From: Paenibacillus sp. KS-LC4
GTDB lineage: Bacteria > Bacillota > Bacilli > Paenibacillales > Paenibacillaceae
Reading direction: 5' to 3'
DNA length: 64,000 nt
Assembly (NCBI RefSeq): GCF_036894955.1
Contig: NZ_CP145905.1
Location: 4,234,501-4,298,500, forward strand
Shown: one piece after another, positions 54,060 to 61,541 of the stretch
How the letters are laid out: each line of letters begins with the position of its first letter
Numbering within the stretch: the first letter of the stretch is position 1
Program-made: the position numbers and the translations under genes
Notes under the pieces: generated by a model
The model's input: the letters and a program-made list of their open reading frames with translations, nothing else
What the model was told of the DNA's origin: nothing
Databases searched by the model: none

Positions 54060-54620
54060 TCACAGGATGGTCAGTTTCTTTTCAGCAGGCGTACGCGACT
54101 TTGCTTTCGGCATTTTATCGAAATAGCCCATAAGCAGTATACCAACAATACGCTCATCCGGCTTGACGCCAAGCCCTTCACAAAATATAGGAGAGTGGAT
54201 ACATTCGAGCGTTAACCAAACCATCCCGATCCCTTGCTCCCAAGCCAGTAGCTGAAAGTTTTGAATGAGGCAGCTTACAGCCCCATAATCCTCCTCCTGC
54301 TTATGCGCATCCTTGTCTGCTTTCATCACAACAATTAGAAACGCAGGGGTTTTGCTGTAATGCTGCATCATCATCTGCTTCAACTTTCCAGGCATTAGCT
54401 TCAGGCGTTTCAGATGGGCCATCGACTCCATCATTAGATCGACCAGCGTCGCTTTTGCCTCCATACGTTCAGCTACAATAAAGCGCCAGGGCTCCCGCAG
54501 CCCATGATTAGGTGCCCACACGGCATCATTTAACAATTGGAGCAGCATATCCGGCGCAAGCGGTTTTTCATTAAAGTGCCGAATGCTGCGCCTTTCACGA
54601 ATCGTAACTGCAATGCTCAT
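54060..54620 (-). CDS. Nitroreductase-family protein (YdjA/YfhC-like)
   Basis: A 186-residue FMN-binding oxidoreductase: RRSIRHFNEKPL at about 9-20 binds FMN phosphate, followed by AVWAPNHGLREPWRFIV and the C-terminal GILLMGYFDKMPKAKSRTPAEKK. Such enzymes reduce nitroaromatics or quinones with NAD(P)H. Two strong operator palindromes matching the marR upstream site lie in its promoter, so it probably belongs to the MarR regulon and to detoxification of aromatic electrophiles. Confidence 0.92.
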   Translation of the reverse strand: MSIAVTIRERRSIRHFNEKPLAPDMLLQLLNDAVWAPNHGLREPWRFIVAERMEAKATLVDLMMESMAHLKRLKLMPGKLKQMMMQHYSKTPAFLIVVMKADKDAHKQEEDYGAVSCLIQNFQLLAWEQGIGMVWLTLECIHSPIFCEGLGVKPDERIVGILLMGYFDKMPKAKSRTPAEKKLTIL

Positions 54621-54661
54621 TGAATGACCCTCCTTCTATTTTATTTTCCACCCTTGAAACT

Positions 54662-54679
54662 TTGTTTCAAAGGAAACAA
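54662..54679. promoter_or_regulatory. Candidate MarR operator, site 2
   Basis: TTGTTTCAAAGGAAACAA has perfect 7-bp arms (TTGTTTC/GAAACAA) around four bases. It lies downstream of the TATAAT at 54703-54698 (minus strand), where a bound repressor would block transcription. Confidence 0.75.
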
Positions 54680-54720
54680 TTTAGATATAGGTAAAAAATT
54701 ATATTCTGCAATCTCTGCGC

Positions 54721-54744
54721 AAATTGTTTCCTTGGAAACAATTT
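54721..54744. promoter_or_regulatory. Candidate MarR operator, site 3
   Basis: Perfect 11-bp arms AAATTGTTTCC and GGAAACAATTT flank two bases. The site covers the -35 region of the nitroreductase promoter, 17 bases upstream of its TATAAT. Confidence 0.8.
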
Positions 54745-54894
54745 AACCACAACCATCCTCTATTCGTCAATGAAGGGTTGATAATAGTCGCCGCTCCAAA
54801 ACCTGTAGTCCCCTTTCGCAAACTAAAAACAGGAAGTGTTTTCAAATACGGCGTGCTTCCTTGAAATGTGAGTCAGCCCCCTTCAAACCGCCTA

Positions 54895-54946
54895 AAGCCA
54901 AGAGGAATTTCCCCTTGGCTTCATCTTTAACGATAAAACGTTATCG
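54895..54946 (-). terminator. Two hairpins downstream of the LLM monooxygenase gene
   Basis: AAGCCAAG/CTTGGCTT (54895-54921) with an inner GGAA/TTCC, and CGATAA/TTATCG (54931-54946), follow the stop at 54957 on the minus strand. T-runs are short, so termination strength is uncertain. Apart from these and the two operators, 54621-54956 holds nothing I recognise. Confidence 0.55.
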
Positions 54947-54956
54947 GATTGCCTAA

Positions 54957-56024
54957 CTATCGGCCCTTCTGATACGTAAATAATGGCGAGGCTTCCCAAA
55001 CCTTGCTCGGAATTTCCCGCTTCAGCACAGGAATAACATCGGCGGCAAAACGCTCCACCTGCTCGCGCTGCTCCGCCTCCGTCAGTCCATCCACGCTAAT
55101 ACTCAGCACCTCGTGACCAAAGGCTTGATGGTAATCCAATATTTTCTCGATCACATGCTCCGCACTGCCAACAAGGGCGGGCCCATTCGCCATATTATCC
55201 TCCAGATCCTTGAACGGCGACTGATTGTGCTTTGCGGAATCGGTAGATTGAAAAGCATTATAATAGGGGCGATACCGCCGAATCGCCTCTTCATTCGTAT
55301 CCGCCAAATATAAGCTGTCAGCTCCCGAGCCAACGACCGCCTCCTTCGGATCATGACCATAATACGCCCATCGCTCACGGTAATGATCAATAAGCGCCTT
55401 ATATTTTGCCTGGGGATGGAAGCTGTTGGAGGAAAAAATCGGCTCGCCGTATTTAGCTGCCAGCTCCGTTGACAATGGGCTTGATGCACTGCCATGCCAA
55501 ATCGGAATGCGCGCTTGGAATGGACGCGGCTGCGTTGTCACCTTGTCGAGTGGAGTGCGAAATCGGCCTTCCCAGCTTACATTTTCCTCTGTCCACAGGC
55601 GATTAAGCAATCCATACCGCTCTGCCATGGACTCCCATTGCTCCTCCTCCGTAATGCCAAACAGCGGATAATGCCGCGGATCGTTGCCCTTGCCAATAAT
55701 CAGCTCCAGCCGCCCGCCGGACAGATGATCCAGCGTCGCATAATCCTCGGCCACCCGAACCGGGTCAAGCACGCTTAATACGGTAACTGTCGTGAGCAGT
55801 CGAATGCGTGAGGTTCGGGCAGCAATCGCAGTGAGAATGACCGGAGGCGAAGAGGATAAAAAAGGCGCACCATGCCGCTCCCCCACGCCATAAGCATCAA
55901 AACCTAGCTTTTCTGCCAGCACCGCCTGATTTATGACGTTTTGAAATTTTTGCTGCGTGGTGAGCGCCTCTCCCGTGACGGCATTGGGAATATTCATCAG
56001 CAAGCTGAATAATGCAAATTTCAT
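54957..56024 (-). CDS. LLM-class flavin-dependent monooxygenase
   Basis: A 355-residue luciferase-like TIM-barrel oxidoreductase: GFDAYGVGERHGAPFLSSSP near residue 41, IRLLTTVTVLSVLDPVRVAEDYATLDHLSGGRLELIIGKG, and PIWHGSASSPLSTELAAKYG. The second stretch is the typical flavin/substrate face of bacterial luciferase-like proteins. GAGAGGAG precedes the ATG. It would use reduced FMN supplied by a reductase; the nitroreductase downstream is on the same strand but behind its own promoter. Substrate unknown. Confidence 0.92.
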   Translation of the reverse strand: MKFALFSLLMNIPNAVTGEALTTQQKFQNVINQAVLAEKLGFDAYGVGERHGAPFLSSSPPVILTAIAARTSRIRLLTTVTVLSVLDPVRVAEDYATLDHLSGGRLELIIGKGNDPRHYPLFGITEEEQWESMAERYGLLNRLWTEENVSWEGRFRTPLDKVTTQPRPFQARIPIWHGSASSPLSTELAAKYGEPIFSSNSFHPQAKYKALIDHYRERWAYYGHDPKEAVVGSGADSLYLADTNEEAIRRYRPYYNAFQSTDSAKHNQSPFKDLEDNMANGPALVGSAEHVIEKILDYHQAFGHEVLSISVDGLTEAEQREQVERFAADVIPVLKREIPSKVWEASPLFTYQKGR

Positions 56025-56199
56025 GCTTGTTGCTCCTCTCAGGTTACAAAGTCAATATACAACTATTCACCTAATCATAGTATGAATTAAGTTGAATTCA
56101 CCTTATCACCTGTTTCCTGCTGCCGTCTAATAGAGATTTTTTATTTTCTCATTTAAAAATCCGATTCGCAACAAGCTACAATTGAAGAATAAGAACAGC

Positions 56200-57336
56200 C
56201 TATTTGGACAAAGGTACGCGGTATACACCCTCGCTGCCTCCCGGCGCTGTCCCGATATATAAATAGCCGTTATGATCTACCGCTGTCGTTATGCCATAAA
56301 GCGTGCCTGACGGTTCATGCCAGCTTTCGAGCAGTTCCCCTTGTGGGCTGTATTTGGCAATAAGCCCATGCTTCACCGGCGCGCTGGCACCATTCAGCAG
56401 CGCTTGCGGCACTTTAGCCATCAGCCCAGCCAGCCACGGGCTGTTGTGCATTTGATCAACAAATGCCAAGCGGCTCGTGAAAATGCCGACCCAGAAGTTT
56501 CCTTGCGCATCCCGCGTTACATTGTCCGGGAAGCCAGCCATATTTTCAGCAAAAATATCTGCCGTCCCCTGCTTCTCCCCTGAAAGCCAATAGCGGGTCA
56601 TCTGATAGCGATACGACTCTGCCACCAGCACATACTCCTCATCTGCCGCCAACGCAATTCCATTGGCAAAATAAAGTCCTTCCAGCAGCACTGACGTTCG
56701 CTTCGTCGCCGGATCATATTTGAGCAGCCGCCCATGCGGCTTGTTTTCCGCCATTTCCTTGAAGGTCACCTTGCCATAATTCGATGTATCGGAAAAATAA
56801 ACCGTGCCATCCTTCGCGATATCGAGCTCATTAGCTAAATAAATCGGCTCGCCGTCCACTGAATCGGCAAGCACCTCTATGCTCCCTGTCTGCGATACCG
56901 CAAGCAGGCCTTTCTGCACATCGGTCACAATGAGATTCCCGTTAGCATCGAACATCATGCCATTTGGTGTTCCTTGCGTATCTGCATACACGACTGCCGG
57001 CCCGGGATTGCCCTGTGCATCGAAAGGAACCTGATAGATTTTACCGTCGGAATCCCCTGTATAAAGCCGCCCTTCCTTATCAAAGGTAATGAATTCCGGG
57101 AAATGCGGAGCATCCGTAACCAGTTGGGCGGAGCTGAGCTTGTCGTTCTGCTGCCACGGCCCCTCCGCCTCGAAAGAAGGCGCCGTTGGCGCGATCCATT
57201 TTACTGGCTCGACTGGGGATGGCGTAATAATAAGGACCAGTGCTCCTGCCACGAGCAGCCCTAAAAGGGATAAGCCTACCCTGCTGATCATTTTGCGTTT
57301 AGAGCTAGCTTTCGTTTTTCTCGATGTAGATGTCAT
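56200..57336 (-). CDS. Membrane-anchored SMP-30/strictosidine-synthase-like beta-propeller
   Basis: A 378-residue protein with an N-terminal signal-anchor helix (ISRVGLSLLGLLVAGALVLI, about 16-36) and a six-bladed propeller outside the membrane. Motifs are YTGDSDGKIYQV, PNGMMFDANGNLIVTD, VYFSDTSNYGKV, and RYWLSGEKQGTADIF followed by GFPDNV, as in the strictosidine synthase-like/APMAP group of lactonase-type proteins. ATG 57336 follows AAGGGAG; an upstream in-frame ATG is less likely. It lies 45 nt after the SDR gene in the same operon. Hydrolysis of a lactone or ester is a guess from the family. Confidence 0.88.
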   Translation of the reverse strand: MTSTSRKTKASSKRKMISRVGLSLLGLLVAGALVLIITPSPVEPVKWIAPTAPSFEAEGPWQQNDKLSSAQLVTDAPHFPEFITFDKEGRLYTGDSDGKIYQVPFDAQGNPGPAVVYADTQGTPNGMMFDANGNLIVTDVQKGLLAVSQTGSIEVLADSVDGEPIYLANELDIAKDGTVYFSDTSNYGKVTFKEMAENKPHGRLLKYDPATKRTSVLLEGLYFANGIALAADEEYVLVAESYRYQMTRYWLSGEKQGTADIFAENMAGFPDNVTRDAQGNFWVGIFTSRLAFVDQMHNSPWLAGLMAKVPQALLNGASAPVKHGLIAKYSPQGELLESWHEPSGTLYGITTAVDHNGYLYIGTAPGGSEGVYRVPLSK

Positions 57337-57381
57337 TTGAATATCTCCCTTTTCATGATGATAAGAAGGCTGATGCATGGA

Positions 57382-58161
57382 TTAGCGTGGCCTCAGCATG
57401 CCGCCTACGATCCGTAGAGACTGCTTGCGCGTTACGAACCGCGACAGCTGTGCTCCGATATAATTTTGCATACCCGGTACAAAATAGGTCTTGCCTTGCG
57501 CCAGCTTGCGCAGCGCCTGCTTGACGATTCTTTCCGGCGTATCTTTTTTCCCGACGGAGGCGGATTCCGTGCCTACGACCTTAAAGAAATCCGTATCGGT
57601 CGAGCCGGGACAGAAAGCAAAAAACGTTACGCCGCGTTCGCGATTTTCCCACGATAGAGCATCCGTAAACGATAAGACGAAAGCTTTGGTCGCCCCATAA
57701 ACCGCCATATAGGGAAGTGGCTGAAAGCCCGCAGTGGAAGCTACATTGATGACGGTACCTGAACTTCTGCGCAGCATGCTTGGCAAAAACAAATGGGTCA
57801 GGCTTACTACCGCCGCAACATTGAGCATGATCTCCTCATGCTGGCGCTCACCGGATACTTGCTCGAACAAGCCATGCGTAGCAAAGCCTGCATTATTAAT
57901 AAGCAGCTCAATATCCACCTTCATCTGCTGGCATTGCTTATACAGCTCGCTCGGCGCACTATCCTTGGACAGATCAAGCGCAATGACCTTTGCTTGAATG
58001 CCGTGCTTCTTGCTAAGCTCGTTGGCAAGGCTATTCAGCTTGCTCTCCGACCGCGCTACAAGCACCAAATGACTGCCTTTCTCTGCTAATTGCCTGGCGA
58101 ATTGCTCGCCTATACCTGAGGATGCTCCTGTAACAAGTGTCCATTTTCCTTGAATATTCAT
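57382..58161 (-). CDS. Short-chain dehydrogenase/reductase
   Basis: A 259-residue classical SDR: cofactor motif TGASSGIG at 11-18, NNAG near 89, catalytic Ser in NVASTAG, and YGATK. The C-terminal extension (SLRIVGGMLRPR) resembles the DltE/YqjQ-like group acting on lipophilic substrates. First gene of an operon with the propeller protein, divergent from a TetR gene with shared operator repeats. Confidence 0.93.
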   Translation of the reverse strand: MNIQGKWTLVTGASSGIGEQFARQLAEKGSHLVLVARSESKLNSLANELSKKHGIQAKVIALDLSKDSAPSELYKQCQQMKVDIELLINNAGFATHGLFEQVSGERQHEEIMLNVAAVVSLTHLFLPSMLRRSSGTVINVASTAGFQPLPYMAVYGATKAFVLSFTDALSWENRERGVTFFAFCPGSTDTDFFKVVGTESASVGKKDTPERIVKQALRKLAQGKTYFVPGMQNYIGAQLSRFVTRKQSLRIVGGMLRPR

Positions 58162-58197
58162 ATAAAGTCCTCCAATTTCTATACACCGTATTTTAAA

Positions 58198-58213
58198 GAA
58201 ACACTGTTACCAA
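58198..58213. promoter_or_regulatory. TetR operator, left copy
   Basis: GAAACACTGTTACCAA is exactly inverted at 58267-58282. Each copy is itself an imperfect palindrome (GTAACA-G-TGTTTC). It lies just upstream of the SDR gene. Confidence 0.7.
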
Positions 58214-58266
58214 GCTATTAAAAATAAGCACCGTTACGTTTGAGCTAAAACGAGTCGTCCGCTTAA

Positions 58267-58282
58267 TTGGTAACAGTGTTTC
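58267..58282. promoter_or_regulatory. TetR operator, right copy
   Basis: TTGGTAACAGTGTTTC is the exact reverse complement of 58198-58213. A degenerate third copy, AAGCACCGTTAC, lies between them at 58226-58236. The remaining region 58283-58493 holds no other gene. Confidence 0.7.
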
Positions 58283-58493
58283 CATATAGAACCATAGTAA
58301 TCCGACATCTTAGTGATGTCAATGTTTTTTTATTCAACTTGCTCTGATGATAAATATAAAGGGAGCAGTCAGCTTGTCTTAAGCCTTATCCTGCACATTG
58401 ACAAGCCTTCATCGTCTGTATAGAATTTGGATTAGTGAATAGGAAACCCTGTTGCTTATTAACAACAGGTTGACCGAGACGAAGGTGATAAAA

Positions 58494-59159
58494 ATGGGTG
58501 AACAGGATCATCCCCTTAATACGAATAAGCGCGAGTTGAAAACCTATCAGGAAGCCCGGCTGCAAAATACCGAAAATCTCCGCAAGCTCGTCGTAGACGC
58601 TGCGGCTACGATTTTGCAGGAGGAAGGCCCTGAAGCGGTTACCATTCGTAAAGTATCACAGAAAATGGGCTGCTCCACCAAAATTATTTACAGCTTGTTT
58701 GTCAATAAAGAAGGGCTTGCGCAGCAGCTGTATCTCGACGGCTGCAAAATTATGGCTCGCGAGTTTGAAGCAACGCCTGCATTCTCCGATCCGAGAGAGC
58801 ATTTACTCGCTTTGGGCGAAACCTACTGGCAATTTGCACAGCGTTACTCCAGCTATTACAAGCTGATGTTTGGCGGAGCATTCGGCGATTTCAAGCCAGA
58901 TGAGGAAAGCCTGCAAGGTACCGTGACGGCTATGCGGCAATTGATTTACGTAATCGGCAGTGCCCAGCAGCAGGGTCTCCTGTCGGCGGCGGCACCAACG
59001 GATACAGCAGAAATAGTCCGCCTCGTTTGGGGCGCCCTCCACGGCGTCATCCATCTGCAAATGGGTGGGCATCTGGGTGATGTTTCCTCCGCCTACACCA
59101 CTTATCAGCAAACGCTCTCGCTATTATCGAGCACCTTGTACGCTAAGCAGGAAGGCTAA
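58494..59159 (+). CDS. TetR-family regulator
   Basis: A 221-residue regulator. ATG 58494 is preceded by GAAGGTGATAAAA and is preferred to an ATG 14 codons upstream. The helix-turn-helix EAVTIRKVSQKMGCSTKIIYSLFVNKEGLAQQLY is at about 48-80; the C-terminal ligand domain (TetR_C WHG-like: YYKLMFGGAFGDF, LVWGALHGVIHLQMGG) follows. It presumably represses the divergent SDR/propeller operon and itself through the repeated GTAACAGTGTTTC sites. Confidence 0.92.
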   Translation: MGEQDHPLNTNKRELKTYQEARLQNTENLRKLVVDAAATILQEEGPEAVTIRKVSQKMGCSTKIIYSLFVNKEGLAQQLYLDGCKIMAREFEATPAFSDPREHLLALGETYWQFAQRYSSYYKLMFGGAFGDFKPDEESLQGTVTAMRQLIYVIGSAQQQGLLSAAAPTDTAEIVRLVWGALHGVIHLQMGGHLGDVSSAYTTYQQTLSLLSSTLYAKQEG

Positions 59160-59244
59160 ATTTGAGCGTCTAGCACCTAGCCTAGCGTTTAGCGGTTCGT
59201 CAAGCTGCCGGTCGATTAATTAGACCGCTTCTTCCAAGCCTTAA

Positions 59245-59280
59245 AAAGCCGCCAATCCTCTCAACAGGACTGGCGGCTTT
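59245..59280 (-). terminator. Terminator after the AraC/lipoprotein gene
   Basis: AAAGCCGCCA pairs with TGGCGGCTTT around a loop; read on the minus strand a TTTTT tract follows. It lies 7 nt past the stop at 59288 and also faces the convergent tetR gene. Confidence 0.9.
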
Positions 59281-59287
59281 CTACCTT

Positions 59288-61282
59288 CTATTTTTGATTC
59301 GCTGTCATGACGCTGACGACCTTCTCCAGCTGAAGCTCCAGTGAATACGGGTCTTCCATAACAAACTCATCGCCATTTTCGCCAAAGGTGCCGTATTTAT
59401 ATACTTGACCCTTTTGCACGGCAGGCAGCTGCTTCCACAGCTCGCTGTTCAATATTTCTTCGCCGCCCTCATCCTCTGCCCCGTATAAGAAAATATGATC
59501 GCCCGTATATTGCGGCAAAACCTCCAATGAAATACTTGCAAAGCCATCCTTCATATCTTTTGCTTGCTGAGTTGGCGGCAGATCCAGCATTTGATAAATG
59601 GTCGAGTTGCCATAATTGCCGCCCTCAGCCGCGATGACATACAAGGCTTTGTAGCCGAATTGAACGATAGAAACCGTTTCACCTTCCTTCACAATTCCGG
59701 CTATTTTCGCTTTTGCCTCTTCAACCTTTGCATCATACGCTGTGATCCACTGTTCGGCTTCCTTCTCCTTCCCGAATATTTTGCTGACGTTCCGAAATTT
59801 CTCCAGCGGTCCCGCTGTCTTCAGTTCTTCCCAATAAGGCAGAAACACCGTCGTTCCAACCTTCTCATATTGCTCAATATTTTCATCAATAGAACCAATA
59901 ATTAGATCAGGCTCCAAATAAGTCAGCTTCTCCAAATTCATTGGAAAACCGCCCAAATCCTCGATGCTATCCAGTACATCCTGCGAAATGCCTGAATCCC
60001 CAAGCCATGCCTCATTCAGCATAAAACTTCTGACCCCAACTGGAATAATGCCGAGCTTCAGCAAATGACCCATATATTGATCGGCGGCAACCCGCTGCGG
60101 ATTGGCAGGCACCTCCACGTCACCTTTAGGCGTAGCTACGATGCGGGTCGCTGCTTTTGAATCCACTTGCTGAGCAGCAGGCGATGTCTCTGTATTTGCT
60201 GCGCCAGCCGACTGATTAGTCGGTGCTCCTGATGAACTAACATTGGTATTAGCAGTGCCTCCACATGCACTTACAAGCATGGTAAAGCACATCACTAAAG
60301 CCATCACAGCTATTTTCGTTCTTCTTTGCATCAATAATTCTCTCCCCGTCCGATAATGAAAATGATTTTCAATATCATTATAGACGTGAAAGGGAGGCTG
60401 TAGAACGGCAATTCCTTGCATCGGTAAGGGCATATCCCGACCTGACCCTTCCACGCCATACTTCTCTCGATAGCGTGCTGGAGAAATCCCTTTATATTTT
60501 TTGAAGCTCCGGCTTAAGGAATGGGCATCCGGGAAGCCGACATTTTCAGCAATATCCTGCAAGGTGGCATCCGTCCGCAGCAGCAGCTGCATCGTACGCT
60601 GGGTCCGAATCTGGCCTAAGTAATGCATAGGGCTAATCCCCGTTTTATTTTTGAACAATCTAGATAGATGCCCTTCACTGCACTCCAATGCCCCAGCAAT
60701 CGCATTCAGCGTAAGTGGTCTATTATAATGCTCCTGGATGTAGCGAACCGCCATTGCCGCCAAGTCTGGTCGAATGGGCTCCCGATCCTGCTGATGCCAT
60801 TGCCAAAGCAGCTCATAGACGAACTGGTAAAAGCTCGCCTTTACCCGCAGCCTGCCAAGCTCACTCTCCTGCATCCACTCCGCATACAGACGCTCAACTA
60901 TATCGAATAAGGCAAGTGGCGCGATCGGCTCAAACGTATATTGATAATGGAAGGGGTTATCCTTCTCAAGCCGCTTCGCCAAATGCTGAGCACTTGGCAG
61001 CGCAAGCGTCGGCTTGTACAAAATCATATAGTATTCCAGCTCATCCTCCGCTAAAATAGTCAAGTTCATGCCTTTGCCGCTATGAAAAATATGAAATCGC
61101 TTAGCCATATGCAGTTGGCGGTCCAGCCAGATTTTCGCGCTTCCACGCACGGTGTAAATAAACGTACTCGCTGACAGCCGATAAGAGGACAACTCTTCTC
61201 CTTTATCCATCACCGCATAGCGAATATCAACAATTTTAATAAAAACATGATTCCATAGCCTTATATGTTCATTTAATTGCAT
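59288..61282 (-). CDS. AraC regulator in frame with a siderophore-binding lipoprotein
   Basis: One open frame of 664 codons. Residues 1-280: a cupin-like sensor and an AraC double helix-turn-helix (LTLNAIAGALECSEGHLSRL; IAENVGFPDAHSLSRSFKK). Residues about 283-317 are translated from DNA containing a perfect Fur-type palindrome. From M318 (ATG at 60331, preceded by GGGGAGAG) there is a complete lipoprotein signal, MQRRTKIAVMALVMCFTMLV then SAC, with the lipid Cys at about 340, followed by a full FhuD-type binding domain (ATRIVATPKGDVEVPANPQRV). Either the binding protein (347 residues) is made separately from its own promoter, or a full-length product spans the membrane; both may occur. Compare the Btr-like gene at 29160, whose binding domain is cytoplasmic. 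Confidence 0.85.
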   Translation of the reverse strand: MQLNEHIRLWNHVFIKIVDIRYAVMDKGEELSSYRLSASTFIYTVRGSAKIWLDRQLHMAKRFHIFHSGKGMNLTILAEDELEYYMILYKPTLALPSAQHLAKRLEKDNPFHYQYTFEPIAPLALFDIVERLYAEWMQESELGRLRVKASFYQFVYELLWQWHQQDREPIRPDLAAMAVRYIQEHYNRPLTLNAIAGALECSEGHLSRLFKNKTGISPMHYLGQIRTQRTMQLLLRTDATLQDIAENVGFPDAHSLSRSFKKYKGISPARYREKYGVEGSGRDMPLPMQGIAVLQPPFHVYNDIENHFHYRTGRELLMQRRTKIAVMALVMCFTMLVSACGGTANTNVSSSGAPTNQSAGAANTETSPAAQQVDSKAATRIVATPKGDVEVPANPQRVAADQYMGHLLKLGIIPVGVRSFMLNEAWLGDSGISQDVLDSIEDLGGFPMNLEKLTYLEPDLIIGSIDENIEQYEKVGTTVFLPYWEELKTAGPLEKFRNVSKIFGKEKEAEQWITAYDAKVEEAKAKIAGIVKEGETVSIVQFGYKALYVIAAEGGNYGNSTIYQMLDLPPTQQAKDMKDGFASISLEVLPQYTGDHIFLYGAEDEGGEEILNSELWKQLPAVQKGQVYKYGTFGENGDEFVMEDPYSLELQLEKVVSVMTANQK
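60357..60371. promoter_or_regulatory. Fur-type box inside the AraC/lipoprotein frame
   Basis: TGAAAATGATTTTCA is a perfect 7-1-7 palindrome close to the Fur consensus TGATAATNATTATCA. It lies 26 nt upstream of the internal lipoprotein ATG, suggesting an iron-regulated internal promoter. Confidence 0.75.
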
Positions 61283-61345
61283 ACTTGCGCTTCACTCCCC
61301 CTGTTGCAAGCCCACCCGAACATTTAAATTTTTCTCCATTTTAAT

Positions 61346-61360
61346 TGATAATCATTCTTA
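61346..61360. promoter_or_regulatory. Possible Fur box upstream of the AraC part
   Basis: TGATAATCATTCTTA has the left Fur half-site perfect and two mismatches in the right half. It is 64 nt upstream of the AraC start codon. Confidence 0.5.
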
Positions 61361-61475
61361 GTAACAACCAAGTAAGGATACTTAAATGAGCAGTATTCAG
61401 TATATTTTAAAAAACGGGGCTGTCCCAAAAGTCATAAATGACTTAGGGACGCCCCTTCTTCATAATGTCAAACAA

Positions 61476-61541
61476 AAAGAAACCGTTTCTTGGTAAAATG
61501 GAGGTACCACCCAACCAACTACCAAAGGAGACGGTTTCTTT
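61476..61541 (+). promoter_or_regulatory. Stem sequestering the transposase ribosome-binding site
   Basis: AAAGAAACCGT (61476-61486) pairs with ACGGTTTCTTT (61531-61541), and inside it TTGGT (61490-61494) pairs with ACCAA (61521-61525). The AAGGAG site and the TTG start fall in or beside the stem, which would silence transposase translation from read-through mRNA. Confidence 0.65.
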
